Of a DNA stretch of 21,939 nt, positions 7,636-14,049 are shown piece by piece. The stretch is taken from NCBI GenBank assembly GCA_943704425.1, contig CALSCP010002083.1:18622-40560 (forward strand), in the 5' to 3' direction. A model generated the notes under the pieces. It did no database searches, was not told the origin of the DNA, and was given only the letters and a program-made list of their open reading frames with translations. This DNA comes from Ministeria vibrans ATCC 50519. Lineage: Eukaryota > Opisthokonta > Filasterea. Position 1 is the stretch's first letter; every line of letters begins with the position of its first letter. Position numbers and translations under genes: made by a program.

Positions 7636-8106
7636 ATGCCAATCACTAAGCACCTCGTATCGTACGCAAATGACGTCGAAACTGAACAAACCCAATCACC
7701 GCCTGCAAAGAAAGTGAAAAAACCTAGATCAGCTAAACAATTGGCGAATGACCAGCGATTGAGAGACAAACATGCATCTCTAAAAGCGAGTAAACAGACT
7801 GCGAAACAAGATGCCAAACCAGTCGTATCACAAGTGAAAGAGAAAGTTGTAGAGAAGACTGTTATGCCATCTGAGTCAGACCTTGATAGGATATTTAACA
7901 GTTACCTTGAGAAGAACAAACACCGTTTCACACCTCAGCAAGCAAAGCAAAAAGTTGCAGAACCAGTTATTAGGAAAGAGGAAGTGATAATAACTGATGA
8001 ACCGAAGGAGAAAACACCAGTCAACGTGATCAAGAAGGATAAGAAAGCATTTGAGAAGCCAGAACACATGGGCCCGATTGATCATAAGTGGCTCAATTGG
8101 ATGTAA
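7636..8106 (+). CDS. Charged Lys-rich protein of unknown function
   Basis: This 156-residue protein is very rich in Lys, Glu, Ala, Pro and Val and has no predicted globular core by eye. A basic stretch at about 25-34 (AKKVKKPRSAK) could act as a nuclear localisation or DNA-binding tract. A helical segment at about 78-90 (ESDLDRIFNSYLEK) may be the only ordered part. The C-terminus (IDHKWLNWM) has two Trp residues and looks like a docking peptide. It begins the rightward virion block, so a scaffold-like or internal virion role is reasonable. The shadow frame on the opposite strand was rejected because the promoter, spacing and amino-acid composition support this strand. Confidence 0.75.
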   Translation: MPITKHLVSYANDVETEQTQSPPAKKVKKPRSAKQLANDQRLRDKHASLKASKQTAKQDAKPVVSQVKEKVVEKTVMPSESDLDRIFNSYLEKNKHRFTPQQAKQKVAEPVIRKEEVIITDEPKEKTPVNVIKKDKKAFEKPEHMGPIDHKWLNWM

Positions 8107-8163
8107 TTAGGTCATCTAGTAAGTAACGTATTAGTAGTACAATTATTCTATTGCTAATATATA

Positions 8164-9843
8164 ATGTCCATAGCTAACTACAGAAGCAGAATATCGGATT
8201 ACAATGCCTTATTGGCGCAGATGAAAGGCAACTTAGACACTGAAGTAGGGACTGATTCTAACCAAGAAACAGGCTTAGGAGTTGCAACTGGTATCGGTTC
8301 TATTCCATTGTTAATGAGTGGCAAAAGAAGTATTAAAGAACTGTACGGAATAATGAAAAAGAGCAAGGAAGCACGCAACTTTGTAGAGACTGAAGGAATG
8401 CAAGCAGGTGAATCATCTAAGGGTCTAATGGACAGATTTAAGAAGTACTTATCAAGAGACAGAACAGCGGATCGTAACACGCTTGCTGATGCGTCTGAGG
8501 GCCGAATACCTGATGCTCAAATGGACCCAATGGACTTTGGTGAACCAGCTGACTCAATACCACTTAACAGGTTCGGTAGTAGGAGCAAAAAAGGATACAG
8601 ATCACTGGATGACGAAGATGATGAGGGGACAATTAACCCAGCATTTGATCGTTCTTACGCTGAACCAGCAGGTGAAAACACACCGCTATTAGGCAATGAA
8701 GTAGGTGATGATGAAGATCCATTATCAGGCTTAGGAGACACATACGAGGCTATTAGTGACATATCTCCGCCACCAGGATTCAATTATGCTGACGACCTAT
8801 TAAAGCCTATTGGTAAGGGATCAGAAGGTGCAGATTTCGGCACTGAAACAGAAGCTGTGACACAAGATTTAACACCGCTTAAAGTACGGTTCAAGAAAAG
8901 TCCATTAGAGCACATGCCCGGTGACGATGAATTGGCTAGTATGTCACATGCAGACTTGAGAACATTGGCAAAGAATAATGGTATTCGATCGACTGGTAAG
9001 GGAGCTTCAAGTGACGAATTAAGAGGCAAATTAGGGAAGTTTAGAGATGGTGCAGAAATGGACGATAACGACTTTAGTTCAACAAATATGGCATCATACC
9101 TTAAGTCCAGATATGGAAGAAGTCCGTATCTGAAGGATAAGTATCCTGATAAGAACCTAATAGATACTAAAGCTGTGTCTAAAAGAGATCTTATTAGAGA
9201 CGTTAAGAAGGCACAAAAGGAAGAGTCAGTTGGAAAGGCTGAAAGGAGACCAATAGCTGATGACCCACCTAAGAAAGAAATGGGTACAATGGATGACATA
9301 TTAGGTGACGAAGCTGGTCCTTCTGATGCTGGTAATTTGCTAACTGGAGGAGGTCAATCACAGACTGAAACTATTGAACAAGAACAACAGCTTGATAACG
9401 CGTCTAATACGGCGGATGCACAGGCTTCACAAGAAACAGCAGAACAGGCTAATACAGCGGAAGATAACATCTTAGAACACAACATAGACGCAACAGAGAA
9501 TGTGGCAGAACATGGAGGTAAAATTGACTCGATAGACGGTGAGGACACAGCTGATGCCACTGCTGATGCAGGCGCTGATGCAGGTGCTGAAGCTGGTGCT
9601 GTAGGAGCTGACGCTCTTGCGGATGCTGGTGCCTCAGCGTTAACATTAGGAGGTGCATTATCCGGTGTCGGATTAGTTGCTGGAGTGGGAATGGGAATCT
9701 TTTCGTTGGTCGAGCTTATTAAGAGCAAAACAGATGAACACAAACAGGAACAACAGGCGCAAGAGAAACTTCCATACATTGCGAAGGCTACTTTTAATGC
9801 CACATCTCCTGCTGATAGGAATGTATCAACATCTAACGTGTAA
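8164..9843 (+). CDS. Large acidic virion-associated protein with SAP-like motif and membrane segment
   Basis: This 559-residue protein has a mostly disordered, acidic and Gly/Asp/Ala-rich body. Residues about 254-290 (ASMSHADLRTLAKNNGIR and onward) match the helix-loop-helix pattern of SAP/HeH-type DNA-binding motifs. An Ala/Asp/Gly-rich repeat of GADA-like units at about 462-490 leads into one hydrophobic segment (about 493-518, GGALSGVGLVAGVGMGIF), likely a transmembrane or membrane-active helix. About 40 polar residues follow. Polinton and adintovirus genomes often encode a long, poorly conserved minor virion protein with a C-terminal membrane segment. This fits that role, perhaps linking DNA to an internal membrane or capsid wall. 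The ATG follows GCTAATATATA. Confidence 0.75.
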   Translation: MSIANYRSRISDYNALLAQMKGNLDTEVGTDSNQETGLGVATGIGSIPLLMSGKRSIKELYGIMKKSKEARNFVETEGMQAGESSKGLMDRFKKYLSRDRTADRNTLADASEGRIPDAQMDPMDFGEPADSIPLNRFGSRSKKGYRSLDDEDDEGTINPAFDRSYAEPAGENTPLLGNEVGDDEDPLSGLGDTYEAISDISPPPGFNYADDLLKPIGKGSEGADFGTETEAVTQDLTPLKVRFKKSPLEHMPGDDELASMSHADLRTLAKNNGIRSTGKGASSDELRGKLGKFRDGAEMDDNDFSSTNMASYLKSRYGRSPYLKDKYPDKNLIDTKAVSKRDLIRDVKKAQKEESVGKAERRPIADDPPKKEMGTMDDILGDEAGPSDAGNLLTGGGQSQTETIEQEQQLDNASNTADAQASQETAEQANTAEDNILEHNIDATENVAEHGGKIDSIDGEDTADATADAGADAGAEAGAVGADALADAGASALTLGGALSGVGLVAGVGMGIFSLVELIKSKTDEHKQEQQAQEKLPYIAKATFNATSPADRNVSTSNV

Positions 9844-9884
9844 GCCTATTAAGAGAATTATTATCCTTCATAACAATATAATCA

Positions 9885-11072
9885 ATGAGTGGTAACAGAA
9901 TTATTCAATGTAAACAAGAAGCACTTGGATCTGTAGATCTGGACCCTATTAATCACCATGCATGGATGAACACGTTTGATGAGGGCCTGGAGGTACATAA
10001 GGGTGATATGTTAAGGATCAATCAAGCCTTTATCAACTCACAAACAGGGGGTACTTTGATGGAGATCAATTCGACTAATAACACCTTTAATATGACTGTT
10101 AGCTTCTATGTAATGCGTAACGGATCTGGCAACGTTGATTACCCTATTTATGATGTTTATTTCCCGGATGGTTACACGCTTTACACAGAAAACGTATCAG
10201 CAACGATACCAGATGGCTTCTATGACATGAATCAGATCGGATTAATCATTCAAAAATCGCTGACTGATAGTACACAGGCTGAGATAGCAAATGTAGGTAC
10301 AACAGGTTGGTGGTTAGCACGTAGTAACACATTTAGAACATTTACAGCAACTGATTCAAGACTCATTAATAGAAATGGTGATGAAGACTATCCATGGCCT
10401 AATACAGGTGGAGAGAATTACGTTATTGCAGGGGCTAATATGCCAGTATTTGAGTGGAATAGAAGTGGTAACAGTCGCTTCACATGGTCGTTCTTACATC
10501 AGCCGTTTTATGGAGCTGATGGACAGCCTGCTTGCCAAATTAATAGATACGGTGATTATGGCTTATATGATCGCTTATCAGGGGTGGAATTAACGCTTGA
10601 TTACGCTGTTGCTGGTAGTGGTTGGGCCACATTAGGATTCGATGAAGCAACTCAATCAGGGATAGGAAGCACCCAAGGACAGGTCGTATCAAGTGGTTAC
10701 ACAAGCATATTAGCACCCCCTGAAACATTAACTATCCAGTGTGATAGCACAACTATCGAAGCCTTAACACTGCCACTATTAACTACTTCCCCATACTGGA
10801 TTTTGCAATGTGATTTATCTGATGATAGTAACCTTCTTATGCCTGATACAAGGGGTTTCGTAGGGTGCTCAGGTATATTAAATCAATCAGAGTATGCTCA
10901 AGACTACTCATTATCTTACCAGAACTCATTTAACCTTGTAATACAGGAAAATAAGACTGTTAAAACGATTCGTACAAGGATACTGACTAGTTCGGGTAAT
11001 GTGCCTACATCATTGCTTTCTAGGTCTAGTATCATATATGAACTAATACCGGCTCCACCAACCAAAATTTAA
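9885..11072 (+). CDS. Putative minor capsid / spike-base protein
   Basis: This 395-residue beta-rich protein is full of Asn, Thr, Ser, Gly and aromatic residues. The N-terminal third includes GDMLRINQAFINSQTGG, then strand-rich sequence, then IPDGFYDMNQIGLIIQKSL. The same order (strands, then a helix that starts a second strand-rich part) is seen in the next gene, so the two may be distant paralogues. The C-terminal part (VKTIRTRILTSSGNVP, then SSIIYEL) resembles the end of minor virion proteins in Polinton-like viruses by my recollection. No membrane segment is seen. It probably forms vertices, cement or a spike base. The ATG follows AACAATATAATCA. Confidence 0.65.
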   Translation: MSGNRIIQCKQEALGSVDLDPINHHAWMNTFDEGLEVHKGDMLRINQAFINSQTGGTLMEINSTNNTFNMTVSFYVMRNGSGNVDYPIYDVYFPDGYTLYTENVSATIPDGFYDMNQIGLIIQKSLTDSTQAEIANVGTTGWWLARSNTFRTFTATDSRLINRNGDEDYPWPNTGGENYVIAGANMPVFEWNRSGNSRFTWSFLHQPFYGADGQPACQINRYGDYGLYDRLSGVELTLDYAVAGSGWATLGFDEATQSGIGSTQGQVVSSGYTSILAPPETLTIQCDSTTIEALTLPLLTTSPYWILQCDLSDDSNLLMPDTRGFVGCSGILNQSEYAQDYSLSYQNSFNLVIQENKTVKTIRTRILTSSGNVPTSLLSRSSIIYELIPAPPTKI

Positions 11073-11092
11073 ATGTGTTGTTGTAATATAAC

Positions 11093-11833
11093 ATGATTGT
11101 CACCGTATCGTCAAATAATGAACAAAATCCAGCGCTCTTTAACGCTATCGTAAAGCAGGGATTAACCGTCCCTAAGCGTGCTAAAATTGGTCTTGTTAAT
11201 GCCTTATTAAATGTCAAGCGGGAGATTAACATCCCCGCTAGTACGTTCTTTTATGACATTGATAATGGCGCATTTTCTGGTTCCATACCTGTTGTACAAG
11301 CTGATTACACAGATGCTACTGAATTTACTGACTGGCTTACTAATCAATTGAATCAAAACTTGGGCGGAGTGACATTCACAGTAGCGTATAACTACACACA
11401 TTCAGGTTTCCAGATAAGTTGGGTAGCAGGAAGTACACAATTGATTTATGTTTACATGGAGGACGATCTTAACTATGCCATGGGATTCGCTAATGCACAG
11501 CTGTCGAAATATGCACAATCAGCCAGTTTCTTCAGTCCTCTAACAATTGGCTCAAGTACAAATAAGAATGCACTTATGATAGACATTGATAACCTGACTA
11601 TTACAAGCTACAATACAGTGAGAAATGGTTATGTTAATACACTCGCTACTATTCCACTTAGTAATGAGAACACAAGTGCCTTAAATTACGATCCTAACAC
11701 AATACTTTATGTGGAACTTGACAATGATGAACCGTTTCAATTGAAGAACATTAAGGTATCTGTTAGGTACACAGACGGATCTATTTGCCCAGATTTAAGT
11801 AGCCACACAACACTGGTATTAAATATTATCTAA
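11093..11833 (+). CDS. Putative minor capsid / penton-like protein
   Basis: This 246-residue beta-rich protein has the order INIPASTFFYDID, TEFTDWLTNQLN (helix), FTVAYNYTHSGFQISW, LNYAMGF, and a C-terminal FQLKNIKVSVRYTDGS. The run of helix, strands, a LGF-like motif (here AMGF) and a final LKNIKV.V...DG strand is one I associate with minor virion proteins of adintoviruses and polinton-like viruses. Its size also suits a penton-type single jelly roll. These are family-level impressions. It follows the preceding gene by 20 bp and precedes the spike-like gene by 12 bp, in a tightly packed unit. The ATG follows GTAATATAAC. Confidence 0.65.
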   Translation: MIVTVSSNNEQNPALFNAIVKQGLTVPKRAKIGLVNALLNVKREINIPASTFFYDIDNGAFSGSIPVVQADYTDATEFTDWLTNQLNQNLGGVTFTVAYNYTHSGFQISWVAGSTQLIYVYMEDDLNYAMGFANAQLSKYAQSASFFSPLTIGSSTNKNALMIDIDNLTITSYNTVRNGYVNTLATIPLSNENTSALNYDPNTILYVELDNDEPFQLKNIKVSVRYTDGSICPDLSSHTTLVLNII

Positions 11834-11845
11834 CGCATTAATATA

Positions 11846-12571
11846 ATGACAAAATTCAGAAGCGGTGATGCACTATTCGATATTTCAAGAGACTTTGGAC
11901 CGGGTAGAATTCTTCAATTGTGCCCTTATGAAGACGCTGTTGGAACAACACAGAAGGTATTTTGGAGCAATCCAGCAGATCCTAGTTGGAATACAAGTGC
12001 TGTGCAGATAGAGATATGGTCAACTAGCGCGTCAGACACTGGAGCAGGAGTTGGAGCAAGAACCGTATTAGTTAACTTCATAGACGATAACATGGAGGAA
12101 CGATTCGAAACTATTGAGCTCAATGGTACTACTATTGTGACCCTTGCATCTTACGGCTACAGAGTCAATAGTCTAGAAGTCATAACAGCGGGATCTAGTG
12201 CAAAAAACGTCGGTGGTATATACGCATCTCACAGCGCTAAGGCACAGACTATGTGTTTGATCAATGTTAATGAGAATACTTCAAAGGTTGGAATGTACAG
12301 CTGTGCCAATAACCAGACACTGTATTTGAAGAATATGGTCATATCTAATGGAGGCTCTGCAGGATGCTTCTTAGAGGTTTTAGTAAAAGGCATAGAGGAT
12401 ACGATAGTAAGGCGTTTCGGACGGTTTCATGTAACTGCCGCCCAAACTCAATCAATAGACCTTAATTGGATGGCTATTGGACCTGGCGAAGACTTTTATT
12501 GTGTGATCAACACTGGTGGTAGTGTAACAAATATGAACGGAGTTATAAACTGTGTAATAGAAGAGAATTAA
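11846..12571 (+). CDS. Putative virion spike/fibre protein, paralogue of the 1038-1775 product
   Basis: This 241-residue beta-rich protein shares with the product of 1038-1775 a central domain: STSASDTGAGVGARTV, then ETIELNGTTIV, RVNSLEVI and a G-S-S element. Both genes also have similar length. The two copies lie at opposite ends of the virion gene region, on opposite strands. Sequences outside the shared centre are different, which fits fast-changing attachment proteins. It also carries a late cysteine-bearing stretch (DFYCVINTGG, NGVINCVIEEN). An alternative is a capsid-decorating protein. The ATG follows CATTAATATA, 12 bp after the previous stop. Confidence 0.7.
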   Translation: MTKFRSGDALFDISRDFGPGRILQLCPYEDAVGTTQKVFWSNPADPSWNTSAVQIEIWSTSASDTGAGVGARTVLVNFIDDNMEERFETIELNGTTIVTLASYGYRVNSLEVITAGSSAKNVGGIYASHSAKAQTMCLINVNENTSKVGMYSCANNQTLYLKNMVISNGGSAGCFLEVLVKGIEDTIVRRFGRFHVTAAQTQSIDLNWMAIGPGEDFYCVINTGGSVTNMNGVINCVIEEN

Positions 12572-12590
12572 TATCTGTTACGAGTGTATA

Positions 12591-12794
12591 ATGACGTCGT
12601 CAATGCAAGCAATGAGAAAAGCTATTAGCGCTCACAACACCAAGAATCACTATAAAATGTCAAGAGCTCAATTAGAAGATGTTGTTCTTCGTAAGATGAT
12701 TGAGGCTCCTAAGATGAAGAAATCACCACCTAAGAAGAAGGCTAAGAAGCCAGTTGCGCCGAAGCCAAGGAGAAGTAAAAGAACAAAACGGTAA
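12591..12794 (+). CDS. Small highly basic protein, likely DNA-condensing
   Basis: This 67-residue protein has a short helical N-terminal part (about 1-35, including MSRAQLEDVVLRKMI). The tail is dominated by Lys, Pro and Arg (KKSPPKKKAKKPVAPKPRRSK), resembling histone tails or viral core proteins. It closes the rightward virion block, which supports packaging with the genome. The start follows GAGTGTATA. Small size and biased composition prevent any family call. Confidence 0.75.
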   Translation: MTSSMQAMRKAISAHNTKNHYKMSRAQLEDVVLRKMIEAPKMKKSPPKKKAKKPVAPKPRRSKRTKR

Positions 12795-12841
12795 TCACGT
12801 TCATTTGTAAAATACCTTAACAAACGCATAAAACACAAGAG

Positions 12842-12863
12842 CGTGGTGAACCAGTTTACCACG
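12842..12863. terminator. Hairpin after the basic protein gene
   Basis: The 10-base arms CGTGGTGAAC and GTTTACCACG pair around a 2-base centre with a single G-T mismatch. It lies 47 bp past the last gene of the virion block and could end its transcripts. No T-tract follows. Confidence 0.35.
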
Positions 12864-12901
12864 ATCGTTAATAAGATGCTCAGCGAAGGAAAATATTGAT
12901 T

Positions 12902-12999
12902 TGGCAAGAAAAATCGAACTTGGCAGGAAAAAAGCCCTGGCTAGAAAAAAATCTCTCGCGAGACATTTTTCTCTTGCCATGACGTGGCACAAAAAAAAA
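12902..12999. repeat. Iteron-like TGGC-A-tract repeats with central palindrome
   Basis: Direct copies start at 12902 (TGGCAAGAAAAAT), 12921 (TGGCAGGAAAAAA), 12938 (TGGCTAGAAAAAAA) and 12985 (TGGCACAAAAAAAAA). One inverted copy occupies 12965-12979. The third copy and the inverted copy form a 42-bp inverted repeat (12938-12979) pairing at 18 of 21 positions, centred on TCTCGCGAGA (12954-12963). The spacings of 19 and 17 bp are not multiples of three, so the repeats are not explained by coding. Repeated sites around a palindrome are typical of initiator-protein binding regions. Confidence 0.6.
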
Positions 13000-13033
13000 C
13001 ACAAAAAAATAATCATCCTTTTTAGTATACAAT

Positions 13034-13267
13034 ATGGGTCGTTGGGAAATCATTCAAGGTGGCTTTGATAACAATCAGATAGAAGGCTTATTTGACCACT
13101 TAAATATCGAGTATAAGCCGTACAATTCATTCCGTACTAAGGGTGTAAAAGAACCAGAGGATAGGAAAGAGAGTATTGTTAAGCTCGATGATTGTTTCTT
13201 CACAGGGTATAAACAGGTTGCTGAATACATTCTGTTTGCCACGTTTCAGTTCAACAAAGTAGAGTAA
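13034..13267 (+). CDS. Small protein of unknown function
   Basis: This 77-residue protein starts MGRWEIIQGGFDNNQIEG. It mixes acidic, aromatic and basic residues as a small globular protein would, and has no cysteine clusters or membrane segment. The start is well supported: it follows AGTATACAAT, nearly the same sequence that precedes the repeat-encoded gene. It ends 20 bp before the start of the next gene, suggesting co-expression of small accessory proteins before the replication gene. Confidence 0.7.
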   Translation: MGRWEIIQGGFDNNQIEGLFDHLNIEYKPYNSFRTKGVKEPEDRKESIVKLDDCFFTGYKQVAEYILFATFQFNKVE

Positions 13268-13287
13268 ATATCTTGACCTCTATTATA

Positions 13288-13650
13288 ATGTATCCTTATT
13301 GCGATTTTTGCAGAAATAACTTCAGCGACACTTGTGAATTAAGTAACTTTCAGCCATATGTTGTGTCAGTTGAAAGATACATAGATTTGAGACAGAAACT
13401 ACTTAAAAACGACGTTAACCAGATCCTTGGGATAGTAAAGAAAACCAAACATCTCAAACTGTTTCCAGTTAAGTATCAGCTCTGTCTACAGTGCCTTAAA
13501 CAGTATCTTAAATACCGTGTGAAACATATATATTTAGTCCCAGATACATTCACAATAAAGACATATATTGTCAATACTGATACAAATGATTATGAGTACT
13601 TTACCGGACCAGAAGACTCTGATAGCGGTTTATGTAATTGTTGTGAGTAG
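13288..13650 (+). CDS. Small Cys-rich, zinc-binding protein
   Basis: This 120-residue protein has C5/C8, C16, C66/C69 and C116, C118, C119, a spread that suggests one or two zinc sites. The ATG at 13288 follows TATTATA directly and is preferred to a TTG five codons upstream, since no gene here uses a non-ATG start. The middle is basic and helical, and the C-terminus (DSDSGLCNCCE) is acidic and Cys-rich. Acidic tails also occur in the Cys-rich product of 633-968. The last 21 bp overlap the convergent gene 13630-13920. No family recognised. Confidence 0.75.
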   Translation: MYPYCDFCRNNFSDTCELSNFQPYVVSVERYIDLRQKLLKNDVNQILGIVKKTKHLKLFPVKYQLCLQCLKQYLKYRVKHIYLVPDTFTIKTYIVNTDTNDYEYFTGPEDSDSGLCNCCE

Positions 13651-13920
13651 CTTCTTAAGTTGCTTAGCAAAGCATTCATTCTGTGTTAATAGGTCAACTA
13701 ACATGCCATTTGTTAACTCATCAGTTGGTTGAGTTGTTCTCGAAAGAAACTCTTTTCTTTCGATATTCTTTTTATGCAAATTAGTCTTCAGGTGAGTGTA
13801 GTAACGTGATTGAGTCACAATCTTACCACAGTAGCATTCACGCTTTTTCTTGCCATAGGCTCTATGATATGCTCTATGAGCTTCAATTTTCTCAAGGTTA
13901 TTAACTGCACTGTTTTCCAT
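13630..13920 (-). CDS. Small zinc-finger protein related to the repeat-encoded protein
   Basis: This 96-residue protein has C29, C31, H43 and H49 in the same C-x-C-x11-H-x5-H spacing as the repeat-encoded protein and the product of 1807-2313. A tyrosine-rich charged N-terminal helix (AHRAYHRAYGKKK) precedes the finger, as in the repeat-encoded protein (REYDQKRY). It lacks that protein's C-terminal DNA-binding-like half and ends in a Leu-rich helix. An ATG six codons upstream (13936-13938) is possible. The inner one is preferred because it follows ATTATACG and lies 24 nt from the GGCTTAAAGA box, as in the other genes of that class. It overlaps the convergent gene by 21 bp. Confidence 0.7.
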   Translation of the reverse strand: MENSAVNNLEKIEAHRAYHRAYGKKKRECYCGKIVTQSRYYTHLKTNLHKKNIERKEFLSRTTQPTDELTNGMLVDLLTQNECFAKQLKKLLTTIT

Positions 13921-13944
13921 CGTATAATGGTATAACATAATATC

Positions 13945-13954
13945 TCTTTAAGCC
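13945..13954 (-). promoter_or_regulatory. GGCTTAAAGA box, gene 13630-13920
   Basis: A perfect copy of the ten-base box on the minus strand, 24 nt before the preferred ATG. A further stretch upstream (AACGCATAAATAAGGGCT) resembles the area around the other copies of the box. Confidence 0.6.
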
Positions 13955-14010
13955 TTTTATTCAGCCCTTATTTATGCGTTATTAAAAAACGTTTGAAGAA
14001 TGTGCAAAAT

Positions 14011-14020
14011 GACTTAAAGA
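14011..14020 (+). promoter_or_regulatory. GACTTAAAGA box, polymerase-helicase gene
   Basis: Nine of ten bases match the GGCTTAAAGA box, 29 nt before the ATG of the large replication gene. A TATTTTATATAAATC stretch lies between box and start codon. Confidence 0.55.
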
Positions 14021-14049
14021 AATGACGATTTACATATTTTATATAAATC

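Larger units (their letters stand above)
12795..13033. other. Non-coding region between virion and replication genes
   Basis: These 239 bp carry no convincing gene. They contain a 22-bp imperfect hairpin (12842-12863), a set of TGGC-plus-A-tract repeats (12902-12999), a 42-bp inverted repeat around a TCTCGCGAGA core, and A-runs before the TATACAAT box of the next gene. The arrangement resembles a replication origin or a regulatory/termination zone. The iteron-like repeats are given as a separate entry. Confidence 0.6.

Noticed and set aside
8784-9803. Long minus-strand frames opposite the 8164-9843 gene (171 and 149 residues)
   Set aside because: They have the Ser/Ala/Pro/Leu-rich composition of a shadow of an acidic, Ala-rich gene. 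They lack upstream boxes and would overlap a well-supported gene.
12801-13016. A 71-residue minus-strand frame across the non-coding region, with FFLARAFFLPSSIFLAKS-type repeats, or a shorter version from an inner ATG
   Set aside because: The protein repeats come from the DNA iterons, whose spacings (19 and 17 bp) are not multiples of three. There is no TATA-like box before either ATG, and the frame crosses two hairpins.
13273-13287. A TTG start five codons before the ATG at 13288
   Set aside because: All other genes use ATG, and TATTATA lies directly before the ATG at 13288.
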